Source: Auricularia sp. M13 (Eukaryota; Basidiomycota; Agaricomycetes; Auriculariales; Auriculariaceae). Taken from it: a stretch of 64,000 bases of DNA. The DNA is taken from assembly GCA_037042915.1 (NCBI GenBank), contig CM073197.1, positions 1,550,001-1,614,000 on the forward strand, in the 5' to 3' direction. Under the pieces are notes generated by a model. The model ran no database searches. It saw only the letters and a list, made by a program, of their open reading frames with translations, and was not told the origin of the DNA. This document shows, piece by piece, positions 22,396 through 34,188 of this stretch. The translations under genes were made by a program, and so were the position numbers. Every line of letters begins with the position of its first letter. Within the stretch, counting starts at the first letter, position 1.

Positions 22396-22594
22396 GACAA
22401 TCACTGGACAAGTGGGACCCTACCGTGCACGTTGTATCAACAGGCTGTTCATTCGGCGATGTATACATACTTAATAGGCTCTGAAATCGAGGACAAGAAG
22501 AAGAGACATCGGTGGGAATCGTTATGGAGATAAAACGTACAGTCGAACTCATGCAGAATCAAGGGGTCCGAAGCGGAAGAACTCAGGCAGGCCG

Positions 22595-24029
22595 TTAAGC
22601 CTTCTCGACTTTCGCATCCTCCTGCGCCGACACGTCCACTGCACCCTCGATTGGGGAAGACTTCTTGGCTCCCCAGCCCATGCGCTCGACAACGTACTCT
22701 TGCCCAATGATCTCCGTAGCCACGCGTAGAGACTCGGCGACGAGGTCCTCGACCCAGTCGTACTCGTCCCACAGTTCGAGCCAGCGCTCTGGAACGGCCT
22801 GGGAGACGGTCGTGTGCGTGAGCTTGTGGCTCGGGTCCTGCAAATACAGGAGGAAGTGCAAGTGCCGTGTCGGCGTGGGCGTCGGAGTCTTGTCGTCTGC
22901 TGCTGGCGCAGTGGCGAATGAATGGGAAGCGAAGAAAGGTTGGATGCGAAGGTAGACGGATGAATACGTGGTTGGGTTCTGTAGCGAGGATTCGGGTTTG
23001 GGGGCGTTGGGTTCGGCGTCCTTGAGCTTTACAAGATCTTCGATATTCGCCTTTGCCAGTTTCAATGCTGCATCCTGGCCGTCGACAGTGTTGAGATTGC
23101 GCGCGTCGTCCGCAGATTCCTTGGGCCGCGATTCGTTGCCTTTATTGACGACGAGGTCGCCTCCTTCCACTTGTTCCATGATCTAAAGACGAGGGCGTTG
23201 GTCAGGGGAAACCAATCGGGCCTTGCTTGCGACGTACTCTGGCTAATGCACGGTACACGAGGTTCTCGACGCCATCGTGGCCCACCATGTCATGAGAGAG
23301 CCAGACCTGGATGACCTCGTGCTCAGAGATGGGCGGCGCAACAACGTTGAGGATGTCCGTAAAGGTTGCAAGGCTCTTGTCACGCATTTCCTGGGCTGGC
23401 GAGCGACGAATGAGACAATGCCATCATTCGCTGTGAGCAGACGTACCGATCTTGTCGAGCTGCGCCTGCTTGACGTATTCCATCATGCCCTCACCCCACT
23501 TGCGCGCCTGCTCGTTGTTGGGCAGGTGCTTGACTTGCTCGTCGACGACGGTGCGCGCCTGCTGGACCGCAGCCGTGGCGGCCGTCCGTGCGGCGCTGGC
23601 GGCAGTCCAAACGCTCCCCCAGCCCCAGCCTCCCGAAGAAGCCTGCGCTTGTGACTGGGCGGGCGCTGGACCAGGCGACGGCGTGGCCGACGCGCGATCG
23701 CGGTCCGGGGCGGGCGAGCCAGAGCGCGCCGCAGCGATGGCAGCGCGTGTCTGCTCCACGGACCGGCGCTGAGTCGGCGCCTGCAGCGAGGCGCGCGACG
23801 ACGGGCGCAGCAACGGCGTCGAGTGCTTGCGCTCGAGCGTCGCGGCCGCTGCGTTTGGGCCTGGTGCTGGTTTCTGGGTCAGCTCGTCGAGGAAGGCCAG
23901 TGCCTCGGCTGCGTCGCCCTCAATCGGCGCCTGGCCTGTAGATTTCGCTTGGCCGCCGCTGGCAGACGCCGCATCGGGCACGTCGAAGTCGTCGAGGAGA
24001 TGCAGCGCGTCGTCGGTGCTCTTGCTCAT
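22595..24029 (-). CDS. Mtc1-like protein (maintenance of telomere capping family)
   Basis: ATG 24029 begins MSKSTDDALHLLDDFDVPD, followed by EALAFLDELTQKPAP, a disordered Ser/Pro/Ala region and SSGGWGWGSVWTAASAARTA. The next part reads LPNNEQARKWGEGMMEYVKQ, LATFTDILNVVAPPISEHEV, IQVWLSHDMVGHDGVENLVY and IMEQVEGGDLVVNKGNESRP. The C-terminal part (SSVYLRIQPFF, HLHFLLYLQDPSHKLTHTTV, QAVPERWLELWDEYDWVEDL) matches the fungal Mtc1 family. In yeast Mtc1 is a Golgi/vesicle-associated protein with a genetic link to telomere capping, and its biochemical role is unknown. Three exons with short introns. It diverges from the chromodomain gene with 59 bases between start codons, so the two share a promoter. 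Confidence 0.85.
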
Positions 24030-24088
24030 CGTGGTAATTGCAGCCAATCGGTCGGTGATTCGCCGGCGTGTGCCCTTTGTCTTTGCTC

Positions 24089-27000
24089 ATGCCCAAGCGA
24101 AAGCAGCGCGCCGACGAGGAATTCATAGTTGGTCAGCGATACCCGACTCTCGTACCCAATCCTAACGTTTAAAAGAGTACATCATCTATGCTCAGCTTGA
24201 AGGCGAGGGCTCTAAGAATTGGGTCAGTTGCGCAGCACGCTGTCTCCTGCATGTATTAACATATTTACGTCTAGAAATATTTCGTCAAGGTCTGCATAGA
24301 GTCAAGCTGAACTCAAGATATGCATTCTCACGCTGTAGGCAGTGGTACGGTTATCCCGAGAGCGAGAACAGGCAAGCTCAGTTCGCTGTCATCCTGGTCA
24401 TGTTGTTCATATCGCGCCAGCCTCGAGCCGGAAAGCAACCTTCACGGCTGTGAACGACTCCTCAAGAGCTTCTGGAGGCAATTCCCTGAACATAAGAAAT
24501 GGGAATATCCCAAGAAAGCTAAGAGCTCGAAGCGATGGATCGGCATGTTGGGCTAGTTCATTGTCATTCTCCTGCTTATCTCTTGCGCTGCAGAAGACGA
24601 AAAGCGTTTTTTTGCGCAGAGCGTCAAGAAGCCAAAGAAGAGGGCGCGCACAGATGTGGGCCTCATTTGTGTTTATATTTTCTTTGCACCGATACCTTGT
24701 CAGTCCTCGCAGGCTGCAGAGAGTTCGCAGCGGCGTGCTTCGGCTGCCTCCACCAGTACAAATTCTACGGCCCCTACGCGTCGTAGTCAACGTCATGTCC
24801 AATCTGCAGCCTCGTCGACTGGTTCTGCGCGTTCGACTAGATCGGTACGTTACCCACTATCTACCGGCAGAATAAGTAACTGACACCCAGAACACCATCC
24901 AGTCTTCATTGTCATCGGTTCCAGCGTCCCCGCCAGTTGTGGAGAAAGCCTCTCCGGTGCCTGCTCCCGCTCCTGCGGCGTCGACTTCTGCATCCTTCGT
25001 CAAGAACCGACGGACCCCCCGTGAGAAGCCCAAAGTGAACACCGATGACGACGACGATGAGGACGACGATGGCGATGGCGATACCGAAGAGACTGACGAA
25101 GAAGACAAGCCGGTCAGTAAGCTGAAGGGCAAGGGTAAGGCTGTTGCGCGTGCGGCTCGTGTTCCAGAACGAGTTCGGCCTACTGTCCCGGTGAGAAGAA
25201 ATGTACGTCGGGATCGGTGCTCCCAGATGTTGTTGACTGATCATTGCATGCATAGTCCACGATGACTGCTTCTCAACCTGGTGCGGCTCTGAAGGCCCGC
25301 GCTGCGTCTTTTTCCACCTCTGCGGCCAAGGCTGTGTCTCGTTCACCTGCCAAGTCTTCTACTCTGCCTTCGGCCAAGTCCGCGCCTGCCCTCAAACCGG
25401 CACCAGTAACTGCTCCAATAGTAATATCTCCCAGCCCTCCCCGCATGGAGGCAGAGGAGGAACAATGGGAGAAAGATTCCCTTTTTGACGGCGATGATGA
25501 TGAGGACCAAGAACAGACCGCTACCAAGACCGCGCACCTTCCCACGGATTCTCCACTTACGCCGATGTCCGCACTCAGCAACGCACCCACAAAGCCTGCC
25601 GAACCTCGTGCGAAACTTACAGCGTCAGTCTCAGAAGTATCGCCTGCCTCCGCGGGACCGTCACGGCCTCTGCGTCCCACAGTGTCGACTTCTGCCGTTG
25701 GTCCTGGCACGAAAAAGCCAACGTTGGATTCACCCTCGGCGCCGAAGGTGCCTGCACATAGGCAGAAGCCCAGAGTCCAGCCCCTACCGTTCAACGAGCT
25801 ACCCGAGCTCAACGCCGGTGGAAATTCGACGAAGGTCGACATTATCCGTCGGATGAACTCGCAGAAGGCTAAGCCGGTCCTCACGATACATACTTCTGCG
25901 TCGCCGAAGGATGCATCGCCCGGCGTTGCTTCGCACGCCGCCTCCCCGGCGACGGCGCCTGGACATGTAGCATCGGGCTCAAGGAATGCTTCCCTTGAAC
26001 CGGCGTCAGCGAAGCCGTCAGTTCTGTCGTCGGCGCAACTGCCTACGCCTTCGTCATCTAAGCCGCCTGTGCCTTCGTCAAAGCTCGTAGAAGCATCATC
26101 GTCAATCCAAAGCGTCTCCACGCTTAGACTGCCACTCGAGATGGAGCAGTTTTCGGATACTATGGAGTGGGAGTCTGCACCTGCGCTCGAAGCTGCACCG
26201 CCTGCGATACCGGCGACAGTTCCGCTACCTAAAGCACCGACAGTTGAGGACAACAGCACCATTTTGGAAGGACAAGACATGGTAATGTCTCCAGTGGCGA
26301 TCAGTGATGCGCCTCTGGGATCCGTTTCTGCAAAATCGATGTCTCCGCCCGTACAACCCCCAGCAGTGGCTATTGTTCATGCTCAACCCGGTTCTGCCCC
26401 TGCGCGGTCTCATTCCCCTGCACATGTCCCTATTGCTTCTAAGTCGGGTTCTCCGTCTGTCGCCACGCAGCCCTCGTATTTGCCAGTCGCGTCTTCGTCA
26501 ACAGCCGTCGGGTCCGCCACTGCGCCACCCTCTGATCTTGCTCCCTCTCTTGTTGCATCCCCCACAGCATCGCTGCTACCAGCATCAAATAAGCCATCGT
26601 CTCCGCCACGACCGGCTCCCGAATCTCCTGCGGCAATTGTCAACCGCAGTAGTGAACTGGCGAATGTGGCTGACGAATGGTTGAATGCCTTCAGCGCGTG
26701 AGTTCACCAACGTATGCTCTACACGCCAGCTGGCTTATTCACATGTCTTATTCACATGTAGCGACCTGGGATTACAACCCACTCTAATCCAGTATGTTGC
26801 CCTACGTGTCTTGGTCGTCAAGTACAATGCTGACACACTGTACGTAGACCTCAACAGCCGCCGCCAGGCACCCTTGGCAGGATCCCGAAAAAATGGCACT
26901 GGGAGGGCGACCTGCTCCTAGGGGATGGTGATGTGCCCATCTGCGGTGTGCGCCTGCACGAACCGTGGCCATCCCAGCCCCCGGAGCCCGTTTTCAAGGT

Positions 27001-28665
27001 TCTATTCAATAGTAGTAAAACCAGTTTCAGGCTTCAGAAGACATATCCTGTGGAACAAGCATGGATGTTCTTCCCACTCTTCGAGGCCAAACAATGGGCT
27101 AAGATAGTCCCACCCGAGAGTGGCGCGGATATGGCAGGTTTTACGGGATTTGCGGGCTACATGATGGAGAATTCACTTGTGCGTGGTGTTAACATTCTTC
27201 AATCACGATTTTGATGAACTTGCAGTTTTCTATAGCCCGCCTTCGCTCACTCAGTCCTAATGCGACGCACCACATCGTCGTATTCCATAACTCGTTGCAG
27301 GCGGTAGCCAACGCGTTGAAGTGTCCCGCGTACATGATGCAACCGCCCCAAATGGTAGCTGCTATCGTGGTGCCTGCGCACGGAGACCCGAAGCGTCCGC
27401 CCGCCTGGGTTGATGTTGCGCGCTACAACGAGCGTCGGACAGCGCGGATGACGCAGAGGATATCAGCGCAGAAGGTTCAGGCATCGGATCTCGCCACCCC
27501 GCATCGACTTGGTGTGAAGTTGCCAGAGACGTTGGCGAACCAGTTGAATGGCAGCGGCTTCACCATCTATACCGCGGACTTGGCTCGACATTCCGACAAG
27601 AGGGCTATGGTCTTGGCCCTTGGACAGGAGACAACGGATCTCATGCGGGCGTGCAGTTGTGCGGGAGGAACCTTCCGCACCTTGTATGATGCGGTTCCAT
27701 TCATATTCATCCACCGCGACAACTGGAGGATGATGCATGTCGAACACCAGAACTTGCCCGGCCTGAGGTCCAAACGCACGGAGGAAAGCGCCAATCGGCA
27801 GTTCTGGCTTTATGGTACTTCCCCCTTGTGGCCTCCAAGCTCGCAGAGTTTGGAGCTGAAGCAAATATTTCTCTACGGTTAGCGAGATCGCTGTCGAGGA
27901 CTTCATGCATGCTGATTGATGATCCACCCAGGTGGCATCGTGACGTTCACGGCGAGAGCGGTGGCAGAAAATCCGCGAGGCGTAGAGGCACTGATCAAGC
28001 GCATCGACAAGCATCCGTTGTGGATGTGTTATGTCCTTCCCGAAGTCGTTGCACTCGTACGCGAGATGACCGACGTGAGTTCTCCTTACGAGAAGTCGAA
28101 ACTCGCCGAGTACGTCCTTGCATGGATTGCACTGCACATTTACTGAACCAAGCGTCGCTACACCAGCGGTGTGTCGGCGGTTAGCGCACTCCTCGGCCCC
28201 ATCGAGAAACGCCGAATATCCCTCCTCAATCATCCACCACCTTCATGGGATGATGACGCCTGCAGGGAATGGATCATGGATGTTTCCGGCACTTCCAACA
28301 AGAAACCGCTCGAGGTCCTTGATTACTGCATCGAAAAACTCGCTGCGCACAAACGACCTGAAGCGAATAAAGAGGAGTTTGTCAACGAGCTCGTCTTTGA
28401 AGACCTTCGACAGATGGAAAGTAATCCTATCATCGGTACCACGTACCGCAGGTTCGTAGCTATCGTGGAAGATATTCCTCCTGAATCAATACCGGTTTAC
28501 GAAGGAGTACGTGATCACGTTGAGGTGTTGGGTTATACTGACACGTTGTAGTGGGAAAGAAAGAATCTCAAATACTTTCGTTTTGGCGATAATTTGGACT
28601 CCCTGCCTCTGAATGGAGAGCAGCCGACACATGCCCCGGCCGCTGCGCCAGTCGCTCCTCTGTAG
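24089..28665 (+). CDS. Chromodomain protein with SPOC-like C-terminus (Chp1-like)
   Basis: From ATG 24089 the first exons must be assembled across five introns: MPKRKQRADEEFIVE, YIIYAQLEGEGSKNW, KYFVK, WYGYPESEN, then SLEPESNLHGCERLLKSFWR. Together this is a canonical chromodomain. The three aromatic cage positions are F of EFIVE, W of KWYGY and Y of GYP. Two introns here (24372-24420 and 24543-24593) use GC donors. After WIEDEKRFFAQSVKKPKKRA comes a Ser/Pro/Ala-rich linker of about 650 residues with an acidic patch near 25040. The C-terminal third starts PKKWHWEGDLLLGDGDVPIC and includes EAKQWAKIVPP and AGYMMENSLFSIARL, which look like a SPOC domain, then IVTFTARAVAENPRG and HPLWMCYVLPEVVALV. 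Stop 28665. Chromodomain certain; SPOC moderate; a small frame disturbance near 27815-27880 is possible. Confidence 0.75.
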
Positions 28666-28982
28666 CGCTTGTGTCGGGACTTGCGTTACCGTCGTCTTTC
28701 GTTGTCGTTGCGCTGTCGCATTTTGCTCGTCTAGCTTACTGTTGTCATGAATGCAGCCTCGCTTGTATTTTATCTATGTTATACATACCTTCACGTCTTG
28801 GAATTTCACTAACTGGAAAAAAAGAATTGCGCATAAATCCCTGTATATTTAATTGTCCAAGTCCATGGCGAGGACTTCCGACTCGATGCGCGTGATAATC
28901 AAATCGGCTTCCGTCATAGCAGGTTGTCTCCTCCAAAGTCTTGCGATTGTTCTTTGCAGCGTCCAACCCTACCATCGCAGTA
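28666..28982. other. Intergenic, no gene seen
   Basis: Spacer of 317 bases between two genes on the plus strand; it should carry a 3' UTR and a promoter. No motif stands out. Confidence 0.4.
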
Positions 28983-29774
28983 ATGGACACTCTGAACGCG
29001 CTGGTTGCACACCCTGGACTGCATGACTACCTTGCCATTGTCAAGGGCGCGCGCAACGGCTTTGTCTACGGAGTGAAGATTCGCTTCCCTCATGCCGTTG
29101 TCATGTCCATCCTGTTCGGTCGCGGCGAGTACGTCGAGCTGGCCTGGACCATCTGTAGAGGCCGCGCTGACGCAGGCCCCTGCGCACAGCTGGCAGGCGC
29201 GTGTACGACAGATATTCCGCGCAACGAAGACGCATGCGATGAACCTGGCGAAATATGTCGCGCTGTACAAGACGCTGCTCCTGGTACAGCGCAAGTCCAA
29301 TGGAGGCAAGGCAAAGAACGGAGACACATTTGTTGCGGGCACAATCGCCGGCTTCCTTTGCTTTGGCAGGGACCGTTCGGCGGTCAACGAGCAGGTGCGT
29401 AGCGCCGACAGTTCGTCCGTAAACGTGTGCCTTTGTTCTGACCGTGCATCGCAGGTCGTTCTATATATTACAGCGCGTCTTGTGGCTGCTATGCTGCCCC
29501 GCGATGGCACCGTCAAGCCTGGCGCCCCAGCGAAGCCGCTGCCGCCCAGATACGACTCGTTTGCCGTCCTTGCCGCCGCCGCATGGGGTAATGCTATTTC
29601 GCACGCATCGAACTGCAACCCCAGCGCTGACCGTGGCCCGCAGGCATCGTCATGTGGTGTTTCCAGGAATATCCGGAACGCATCCAACCGGGCATGTTCA
29701 ACTCGATGACATACCTCTACAAGGATTCCGACGTATTCTCGGACCTGAGGACATTGCTCTGGCACAACAAGTAA
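28983..29774 (+). CDS. Peroxisomal membrane protein 4 (PMP24/PXMP4 family)
   Basis: Member of the Tim17/Tim22/Tim23 superfamily found in the peroxisomal membrane. ATG 28983 gives MDTLNALVAHPGLHDYLAIV, then GARNGFVYGVKIRFPHAVVM with the GxxxG-like packing region. After an intron, DWQARVRQIFRATKTHAMNL and AKYVALYKTLLLVQRK follow, then DTFVAGTIAGFLCFGRDRSA, VVLYITARLVAAMLPRDG, DSFAVLAAAAWGIVMWCFQE and the conserved MFNSMTYLYKDSDVF, ending at TAA 29774. About 200 residues, the usual family length. The last intron joins AAAAWG to IVMWCF. It converges on the BTB gene with about 150 bases between stops. Confidence 0.9.
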
Positions 29775-29921
29775 TCGCGAACTGTTTGATTGGCCTCACA
29801 CTTGCAGGCACAGATTGTAGATCGCCCATGTGAGTTGATTAACCTGCAGTCACCGTAGTGCCTTATGGATTGACAGGTGCTTCTTCAGAGTGTTCACCGT
29901 TCACATTGTCATTGGATGCTC

Positions 29922-30916
29922 TAGTCTTCCTCTGAACTTTCCTTGTCCATTTCCCTCTGAAGTCTCCCTGTCGTGTGCGCGACCTTGGAGCACTTGTACT
30001 TCGCACAAATTCAGCGCGTCCGCCGCGTGCTATATAAGCCGCGACTTACCCTGAGCATCTCGATGGCTCGCACGCAGCCCATCTTGCACAACTCGCACAC
30101 CCGGATGGGATCAGTGCTGAGCACGGAGGACATCTCTGCAGCAACGTCTGTGCCTGCGCCCAGTTGGCCCCACACGAAATGCGCTTTGCGCGTCCAGAGG
30201 TCACGTGTGGCCTGGCCGTGGCTGCTGCACAAGCCGTAGTCTTTAGGAAAGAGCTCCTCGGCGAGAACAATCTCGCGGAGGCGCGCGACACGGTGCGCGT
30301 GGAGGACGACGAGAGCATGGTACGCGCGCACGTCTGCTATTTGTGCGACCTCGTCCGCCGAGTACTCGCTCAATGGCGTGGCGAGCATGTGTGCGCTCGC
30401 GTCGGACGCCAATTTGGGAAGGCCGAGCTGGACTGCAAGCGCGTAGACGCGGAGGGGCATCGCGGGCGCGTGCGCGATTAGATGCGCTTGCAGAGCGCCC
30501 GCAAGCTGCTCGCTCAGGGCGTACTTGTCCGCGAGCCTGAATAGCGGCGGAAGCAGTGGCAGCGGAATCGGGTGCGCGACAGGGTCGCCGTGCGTGGGTG
30601 GCTTGTGCAGCAGGCGCAGTAGCACCGATAGCGCTTGCGATGGCTCCGGCAGCACCAGGCGCTGCTCCTGCGCCACATCGCACAGCGCAAACATATCTCT
30701 ATGAATATAATGTGATAAATGAAAGGGAATGGAGCGAAACTCGCGCCGGAACACCCGCAAGGTGTCCACTGGCACCTAGGCCCACCGGAATATCTCGCTG
30801 CCCGACTCCAAAGCTGCGCGGCTTACGAGAAACTCAGCGCCGTCTTGTGACTGCACGACAAAGTCGCCTTGCGGATGTGAAAATCCGGACTCGCTTGGGT
30901 GCGGGGAGGTGTCCAT
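29922..30916 (-). CDS. BTB/POZ domain protein
   Basis: ATG 30916 (MDTSPHPSESGFSHPQGDFV) starts an exon with DFVVQSQDGAEFLVSRAALE, the beginning of a BTB fold. An intron with a GTGGGC donor joins SEIFR to DMFALCDVAQEQRLVLPEPS. The following LADKYALSEQLAGALQAHLI, then VYALAVQLGLPKLASDASAH, resembles a BACK-like helical extension. An intron starting GTAAGT after EMLR leads to a tiny last exon EMDKESSEED ending at 29922. Agaricomycetes have many such stand-alone BTB proteins, usually thought to be protein-interaction adaptors, possibly for Cul3 ligases; the partner is unknown. Length about 270 residues. Confidence 0.78.
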
Positions 30917-31281
30917 GACGAGACTCAAGAGAGAGAGAGACGAGCGGGCAAAATAAATACACGGGTCTAGTGCTGACGGGCAGACTGACGTGAGCGGACG
31001 TGGCCATCGAGACAGTGGTCGTGGACGACACGCGTCCGACAGAGAGAGAGATTCGAGCCTTTGGTGCGGGAGATGTGGTACACTTGAGAGCATTCCGATA
31101 CCCAAGAGTAAAAGAGAAAACGTGAGGAAAGCAAGATGGAAAAAAGGGGAAACAAAGTTGTCACAGTGGAAGGGGGGTAAAAGTGGTGTGAAGACAACAT
31201 AACGCGGGGGAGTGTATGTGCAGTCGTCAAAAGGTAGAAGAGCGGCAAGATCTAGGAAAACTCGAGTCTCCTCCGGCGCAC
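30917..31281. other. Intergenic, purine-rich stretch
   Basis: Between the BTB start and the Ras-type stop. A strongly purine-rich run at about 31090-31195 (many A and G on the plus strand) sits upstream of the BTB gene, so on its coding strand it is a pyrimidine-rich promoter tract, common in basidiomycetes. Confidence 0.4.
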
Positions 31282-32156
31282 TCAACATATGACACAGAGC
31301 TTGTTCTTCTTTGCCGGCGCGCCCTCTATCCGCGCTGGCTGGCGGACGTTCGGGTCTGGGGCGCGCGTCATTCGCAGAAGACGTACGAGGTCGACGAAGA
31401 GACGGTCGACGTTCTGGGCCGTCTTTGCGCTCGTCTCGAGGAATTCGCAGCCGAAGGAGCGGGCCAGGGATGCGCCCTCTTCCTTGGAGACCTCGCGTTC
31501 GTAGCCCTTGTCGGCCTTGTTGCCCACGAGCATAAATATGGGTCTGCCGCGCTTGATGCGGAGCATATTCTGGCGAAAGGTCTCGAGACGATCGAATGTG
31601 GATCTCGAGGCGATCGAGTAGACGAGGATGAAGCCTTGGCCCTCCCTGGACGGCGTAGCAGGTGAGCAGAGAGACATGGGGCGACGGGCGAGCGACGGTG
31701 CCTGAGCGAGCGGCTTACCGGACCCATTGATCGCGCAAGGTCGAGTACTCCTCTGCAGCGGCGAGGTCAGCGGACGCGAACAAGAGCGATGCTGGTGCTG
31801 GGGGCGCACCCTGTCCGGCGGTGTCGATGACCTCGACGAAGCACATTTTGTTGTCGACTAAAAGCTGTTTGCGGTAGGCGTCTTCGATAGTGGGGTCGTA
31901 GGTCTGGGCGGGCGGGTCAGCGGCGTGCGCGGACGCTGGGCGCGGGCGGCGCTCACTTCTGCACGGGGGGTCAGCCGGGGCGGGGGCGGCGGGAGCACGG
32001 GACGGGCACGTACCAACGAAGCAGTTCATGGTGAACTGGCGGCGGGCTGGTCAGCGGCTGGGGCGGCGGCGGCGGCGGATGGCGACGGACCTGGACAGCG
32101 AGTGCAGTCTTTCCAACACCACCGTCGCCGAGCACCGCAATCCTCCATTGGTCCAT
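31282..32156 (-). CDS. Ras-type small GTPase with CVIC prenylation box
   Basis: Membrane-bound signalling switch. ATG 32156 gives [20 protein letters not shown] (P loop), MNCFV, then [16 protein letters not shown] (switch I, Ras-like effector region), VEVIDTAGQ joined to [12 protein letters not shown] (switch II with the catalytic Gln), [26 protein letters not shown] (guanine specificity) and [18 protein letters not shown]. The C-terminus KKNKLCVIC ends in a CaaX box. Switch I and the DTAGQEEY pattern place it in the Ras/Rap group rather than Rho or Rab. It is close to the basidiomycete Ras-like proteins that start with an extra Trp (MNQWR type). Five or more introns cut the gene into very small exons. 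It diverges from the membrane-protein gene at 32407. Confidence 0.92.
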
Positions 32157-32406
32157 CTGCGGCGCGGCGGGGGGCGTGAGCGAGTGCGGCGGCGGCGGCG
32201 GGGGCGGCGGGGACGAAGGCAGCGGCGGCGAGCAGTGGGCAGACAACTCACAGTTAGAAATCAGCGAGACTGGGTCTTCTGGGCGTGACGGTCGTAGCAG
32301 ATCGTTAGGCGGCGGGAGGGGAGGGGAAGGGGACACGGCGAGCGAGCCAGTCAACGGTACAGGTGAGAGCGTCGGAGTATTCTCTCAGTCTCTGGCCCCA
32401 AATGCC

Positions 32407-34188
32407 ATGCCCTTCCTCTTCGCCCCGCCGCTCTCCTCGCGCCTCCTGCTGCCCCAGCACGACGGCGAGGCCGTATTCACGCTCCTCGCAGACGCGCTCC
32501 TCGACGCCGGCCGCGTAGTCCAGGCCTGGACGGACCTGCCGCACGGCGAATGGCACCCAGTCGACTTTGAGCTAGTGCCCGAGCCAGAGCACGCCGACTT
32601 CTCCTTGGCCCCGCCCGGACCAGCGCCCACGGCCACGTACGAGGCCCGCATCGCGTACCGCACGCTGGAGCGGCCGGCGTACAGCTTCACGTACCGGATT
32701 CATGATTCGCGCGACGGCTCGGTTCGGTGGCTCGGCGACGAGCACTCCAACGGCTCGCTCGTCCGCGCCGACCCCGGCCGCCCGTTCCTGCTCCCATCAC
32801 CGGACGGATGGACGGACGACCCGCATGTCCTCGGAGCCCGTGCCTGGCAGCCCTCACTGCGCGCGGATGTCGCCCGCTTCGGACACGCGTCAGATTTGCA
32901 CACGGCCCGCGGATTTGCCATCACACACCACAGGTGCGCGACCCCGAACCACCCCTCCCAAGCCCCTCGCGCTCCCCGCTGAGAAACAGGCCCGATCCCT
33001 GATACTTTCATTTCTCAGCGACCTCTTCCATTTCGGCTTGCCGGTTCCACATTCTCACTTACGGATGACCACGGACCTTCCTCCGAATCCCACCAACCCG
33101 CCGCCCCACTCACAACAACACCGCTCGTGCTGCTCGCCCTCTTTCCCGCCGCAGAACGCCCGTTTTTCATTGCCGGAGAAGATCTCGCGCTCCAACCGGC
33201 GGCCGAGAACCCGCGCGGCGACTACGCCTTCGTCCTTCACGCAAGCTCGCCGGCCACCCTCCGCCGCGACTTCGACGCGGCAGCCTGCATAAAGCCTCTC
33301 TCAGGTGTCGACCTTCTGGATACCAACCCGGCATCTTTCGTCGCTCTATATTCCAGGGCCCATTCTAAACTCGCAGTAATCCCCACTTCGCCCAACGTCG
33401 CCGCGCGTTCGATCGTGCGCATACAAGATCTTTCGAGAACACTCCAGCATTCCGTTCTCGCTCTGCATTGCACTGCCTCCAAATGCGCGATTTTCTTGCG
33501 AGGGGAACGCTCTCTAGACGTCCTGGTGTCGAGTGATGGTGGAGAATGCACACTTGCGCCCGCGCATACAGGCCCCGACGGCGAGCTCGTATCTGTGATG
33601 GTCCCATCTGCAACTCTTGTAACATCCACTCCGTTGCCCGAGCAGAACGGTCTTGCTCCCGTGGACGAGCGTGTAAATCCGCGGTCGGTCGCTTTGCGTC
33701 GTGGCGTCCTATCTCTCCCAGCACTCTGCGCGGTCGCTTGCTTTCTCCTGACCACGTTCCTGCGACTGCTGCCTCGTCTGGCCCCTGTGCGTCTTGCCCT
33801 TTCCCTCAGCGAGCGCTTGGAACATTTTCTCTACGAACACATGTTCGGTATCCAGACTACGGCTCCGCGCAAAGTCAGCGCACTCGCCCCGAATGGCAAG
33901 GCACCGGTAGTGGTGCCGAATGAGCTGTTGTTTTCGCTGCCTCCTCGTCGCCAAGAAGCCGCACGGGGCGAACGGGCCTGTATCCGTGTGATGCTGCAGA
34001 TGAGCGGGCGCGAGCGAGGTCGCCGATCAGCAGATGCCTTGCCGCGCTTCTTCTTCGGCGACACACATGCTTCACCGCGCATCGAGGCAACGGCGACAAC
34101 GGCATCGTCTGCGGGCGAGGCGCCAGTGACTATCCTCGAGTTTGACCGACCACCTTCCGACGGCGACACTCTCCGCGTCGTGTTCTAA
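32407..34188 (+). CDS. Unknown single-pass membrane protein
   Basis: First exon from ATG 32407: MPFLFAPPLSSRLLLPQHDG, VVQAWTDLPHGEWHPVDFEL, SFTYRIHDSRDGSVRWLGDE, FAITHH. Second exon, clearly coding from about 33110: LVLLALFPAAERPFFIAGED, then CIKPLSGVDLLDTNPASFVA, SKCAIFLRGERSLDVLVSSD. One hydrophobic helix LPALCAVACFLLTTFLRLL lies near residue 440, followed by a C-terminal soluble region ending DRPPSDGDTLRVVF at 34188. I do not recognise the family. The beta-rich N-terminal half followed by one helix suggests a membrane-anchored lumenal domain. The splice between the two exons cannot be made in frame with standard sites: STFSLTDDHG upstream of the second exon looks coding but is one base out of phase, so a base may be missing near 32930-33010. 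Confidence 0.6.

Noticed and set aside
25273-26280. 335-residue minus-strand open frame
   Set aside because: Shadow of the Ser/Pro-rich linker of the chromodomain gene; its composition is what the reverse complement of such codons produces.
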